From Clostridiaceae bacterium (GTDB lineage Bacteria > Bacillota > Clostridia > Saccharofermentanales > Fastidiosipilaceae), in NCBI GenBank assembly GCA_012514965.1, contig JAAYZH010000152.1:1-7979 (forward strand): a DNA stretch of 7,979 nucleotides. Direction: 5' to 3'. This document shows positions 5,930 through 7,979 of the stretch, one piece after another. A program made the position numbers and the translations under genes. The notes beneath the pieces were generated by a model. That model did no database searches. It had not been told where the DNA came from and worked only from the letters and a program-made list of their open reading frames with translations. Within the stretch, counting starts at the first letter, position 1. Each line of letters opens with the position of its first letter.

Positions 5930-6733
5930 ATGATGGAACAGATTTTTGCTGCTGCCGCGCCTGTGCGCACAATCCATGTTGCCGTGATTACCGGCGCGTC
6001 CTCCGGTCTGGGCCGTGAGCTGGCCTTGCAGCTGGCGGCTGATCCGCGCATCGATGAATTCTGGCTGTGCGCGCGTCGCAGCGAACGACTCGAAGAGCTG
6101 GCGGCCCGCTTGGCTAAGCCCTGCCGGATTTTGGCCGGGGATGTCAGCGATCCGGTCTGGATCGAGAATCTTAAGGCGCGTCTGGCTGTGGACAAAGTCC
6201 GCATCCACATCCTCGTCAACTCCGCTGGCTACGGCAAACTGGGCTCAGTTGAGGCCCTGGGCGAGGAGCTGAACGGCAATATGGTCGATGTCAACTGTGC
6301 GGCACTGGTCCGAATTTCGTCCGTCTGCCTGCCTTACATGCAGGATGGCGGACGTATCTTGAATATTGCTTCGGTTGCGGCGTTTTTGCCCCAGATGGAC
6401 TTCGCAGTCTATGCGGCTACGAAGGCTTTCGTGCTCAACTATTCCCGGGCTTTGCATAGGGAACTCAAGGCGCGCCGGATTACCGTCACCACTGTCTGCC
6501 CGAATCCCATGGCGACGGAGTTCTTCGATGTAGCAGGCGAATCGCCCAAGGTCGCCGCGTTCAAGAAGTTGGGTGTAGAACCGGTCGAGGGTGTAGCGGC
6601 CAAAGCCCTGCGCCGTTCCGATCAGGGCAAAGAGCTGTCAATCTATGGCGCACCTGCCCACGCGATTCGCATCCTGGCAAAGATTCTGCCGCACAATTTC
6701 ATCCTCTGGGCCGAAGGCCGGCTGGGGATGTAG
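5930..6733 (+). CDS. Classical short-chain dehydrogenase/reductase
   Basis: This 267-residue protein is a classical SDR oxidoreductase that uses NAD(P)H to interconvert carbonyl and alcohol groups in the cytoplasm. Visible elements are the cofactor glycine motif TGASSGLG (21-28), the end of beta-2 with Arg49-Arg50 in place of an acidic residue (suggesting NADP), and DV at 71-72. They are followed by NSAG (97-100), Asn122, Ser148, Tyr161 and Lys165, so the Asn-Ser-Tyr-Lys catalytic tetrad is complete. PNPMATEF (191-198) follows, where many members have PG. Two ATGs in tandem (5930 and 5933) compete. GGAGGG at 5921-5926 sits three bases from the first and six from the second, so the second may be favoured. 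The site overlaps the end of the AEC gene. It is the last gene of the operon. The substrate is unknown. Confidence 0.9.
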   Translation: MMEQIFAAAAPVRTIHVAVITGASSGLGRELALQLAADPRIDEFWLCARRSERLEELAARLAKPCRILAGDVSDPVWIENLKARLAVDKVRIHILVNSAGYGKLGSVEALGEELNGNMVDVNCAALVRISSVCLPYMQDGGRILNIASVAAFLPQMDFAVYAATKAFVLNYSRALHRELKARRITVTTVCPNPMATEFFDVAGESPKVAAFKKLGVEPVEGVAAKALRRSDQGKELSIYGAPAHAIRILAKILPHNFILWAEGRLGM

Positions 6734-7979
6734 TTACGGGCCGGCTTTGGCCCGCAAATCGTAAACCGACAGGTTATCTTGTTCCGGGAAGAACGCCACT
6801 CTGGCGAACAGCGTGGCTAGCGTCTCTTCGTTGATAAAGTACTCCGGATCCATTCGCCAGCGGTCATCGATCATGAGCAAGGCGAGTTCGTTCCCCTCTG
6901 CATACGCACGCAGATTCGCGGCGTCTTGCGGTGCTGCGGCCAAAAACCAGCGGATGTCTTCCAGCCTCTGTTCGACCGCGTAACCCGCGGACTGAGCATA
7001 GTAGGGATGACCGTACCAGCTGAGGCGACCGGTCAGGAAGTAACTGTGCAGAGCCCAGGGCGGCGTCAAGGCAATGGTCCCGGGCTCTGTTTCGTCATAG
7101 AGCCAGCGGCTGAAGGCATCATCCGTCGCGACCGTTACCTGGTATTCGCTTTGATTGCGGTAAGCCCAGAAGTCCGTGACACCTGTAAACAGGAGCGCAG
7201 CCAGCAGCAGGGCCGTGAGGGGCCGGAGCACCAGCTTGTGGCTGAATTTGCGGGAGTAGGCCCAGATGCGCAGCAGCAAGTCTGCGAGGAAAGGAATAAA
7301 AAAGAGCTGCGTCATCATGAAGTATTTGTGATTGACCGTTACGTCCGGTGTCAGAGAAATACAGAGGCCAAACAAGGTGGGCAGGACCAGCGCGAGCAAC
7401 GCGATCCGGCGCCACTTTTCTTTTTGCAAAGAAGGGGCTGCCAGCATGAAGAAAGCGGCCGGTCCAAAGAGAGTAAGCAAGAAGCCCAGGACCCCGGCGG
7501 CAGAGCTGTCGTCCAGAATGTAACCCCAGTGCCAGAGGCCCGGACCTGAAACGAGATTTTCACTCGAGAAAATCATGCGGAACAGGAAGGCTCCGGTGAC
7601 TGCGGAGAGGCCGGTGACGAGGAAACGCAGACGTTCGCGACTCCACAAGGCCCAAAAGGCCAGGACCAGGAGCAAGGCGATCGTAGCTGAGCCGTGCCAG
7701 TAGCTCAGTGGAAAGACTACGAGTGCAGGGTAGAGCACCGCACCGACACTGTCGGATTGCCAGGCTTGTTTTTCGCCGAAGCTTCGCAATCCTTGGCCGT
7801 CCCGCAGAGCCGGCAGGAAGAGCAGCAGCAAGAAGAGCACAATCGCCAGTCCCCAGAGTAAATGGCGCTGGTTGGCGTAGACATTGAGATTATACAGACC
7901 CCAGTCATCATGTAAGAGCGGCCCGGCATAGGCATCAGCCTGACGCAGCTGCTCCAAGGCCTCGGACCAGGTCAGCCCC
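6734..7979 (-). CDS. Polytopic membrane protein resembling GT-C glycosyltransferases (N-terminus cut by window edge)
   Basis: The minus-strand frame is open from the window edge to the TAA at 6736-6734 and gives 414 residues; the true start is outside. A TTG at 7957 is in frame but has no ribosome binding site visible. The fragment begins with a hydrophilic stretch and a VYANQRH segment, then about seven or eight hydrophobic helices, roughly 40-58 and in several blocks to about residue 265. A soluble C-terminal domain of about 140 residues follows. That tail has a TPPWALHSYFLTGR-like strip, followed by a Trp-Tyr-Gly-His stretch. It recalls the extracytoplasmic C-terminal domains of GT-C-fold glycosyltransferases, which transfer sugars from lipid-linked donors. 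The catalytic acidic loop of GT-C enzymes would sit upstream, so activity cannot be checked here. An unclassified membrane protein of similar shape is the alternative. It converges on the SDR gene with touching stops. Confidence 0.65.
   Translation of the reverse strand, partial: GLTWSEALEQLRQADAYAGPLLHDDWGLYNLNVYANQRHLLWGLAIVLFLLLLFLPALRDGQGLRSFGEKQAWQSDSVGAVLYPALVVFPLSYWHGSATIALLLVLAFWALWSRERLRFLVTGLSAVTGAFLFRMIFSSENLVSGPGLWHWGYILDDSSAAGVLGFLLTLFGPAAFFMLAAPSLQKEKWRRIALLALVLPTLFGLCISLTPDVTVNHKYFMMTQLFFIPFLADLLLRIWAYSRKFSHKLVLRPLTALLLAALLFTGVTDFWAYRNQSEYQVTVATDDAFSRWLYDETEPGTIALTPPWALHSYFLTGRLSWYGHPYYAQSAGYAVEQRLEDIRWFLAAAPQDAANLRAYAEGNELALLMIDDRWRMDPEYFINEETLATLFARVAFFPEQDNLSVYDLRAKAGP
6737..6754. 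terminator. GC hairpin at the convergent gene junction, weak terminator candidate
   Basis: CGGGCC at 6737-6742 pairs with GGCCCG at 6749-6754 across a 6-base loop. It begins four bases after the SDR stop and lies inside the last codons of the opposing gene. Neither side has a T run, so it would be a poor classical terminator. It could still pause polymerase or shape the 3' ends of both convergent transcripts. Confidence 0.3.

Noticed and set aside
5561..6208. A 215-codon minus-strand frame opposite the AEC and SDR genes
   Set aside because: Its product is Gln/Arg/His-rich low-complexity sequence with no start signal, and the plus-strand genes have full family signatures.
6926..7549. A 207-codon plus-strand frame opposite the membrane protein
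   Set aside because: The opposite strand gives clear membrane helices; this frame gives Gln/Arg-rich sequence and has no ribosome binding site.

Overview
The window looks like a chromosomal segment of a moderately GC-rich member of the Bacillota, most likely of the Clostridia type. The evidence is strong AGGAGG-type ribosome binding sites, TATAAT-like promoters, short-spaced operons, a clostridial-style EF-G paralog, and a Q/P/Y-rich two-helix membrane protein of a kind common in gut Clostridia. No rRNA, tRNA, CRISPR array, insertion sequence or phage gene is visible. The genus cannot be fixed from the sequence alone.

Layout. (1) 1-510 holds the 3' end of a gene for a disordered-tail, two-helix membrane protein, closed by an intrinsic terminator at 540-571. 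(2) 572-900 has no gene. It contains a C-rich, G-poor tract with G-quadruplex potential on the minus strand, a triple GCCCACC repeat, and then an AT-rich promoter region with a small inverted repeat. (3) 975-3041 is a complete translation factor of the EF-G-like (EF-G2) class. It has its own promoter, a 5' leader hairpin and a strong terminator at 3072-3103, so it is probably monocistronic. (4) 3182-6733 is a tightly packed four-gene operon: a PHP-domain phosphoesterase (YciV/RNase AM-like), an NfsA-type flavin nitroreductase, an AEC-family permease and a short-chain dehydrogenase/reductase. (5) 6734-7979 on the minus strand is the C-terminal part of a large polytopic membrane protein that resembles GT-C glycosyltransferases. 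It converges on the operon with no gap between the two stop codons.

How the genes relate. The EF-G paralog carries Asp where canonical EF-G has the catalytic switch II histidine, so its GTPase cycle is probably altered. The operon joins nucleotide or RNA-end phosphate removal, flavin-dependent reduction, carrier-mediated export and NAD(P)H-dependent carbonyl chemistry. A shared pathway is possible but is not shown by the sequence, and the set may be a housekeeping cluster. I did not find a clear new defence or mobile system. The points most worth checking are the EF-G switch II change, the C-rich intergenic tract and the architecture of the operon.
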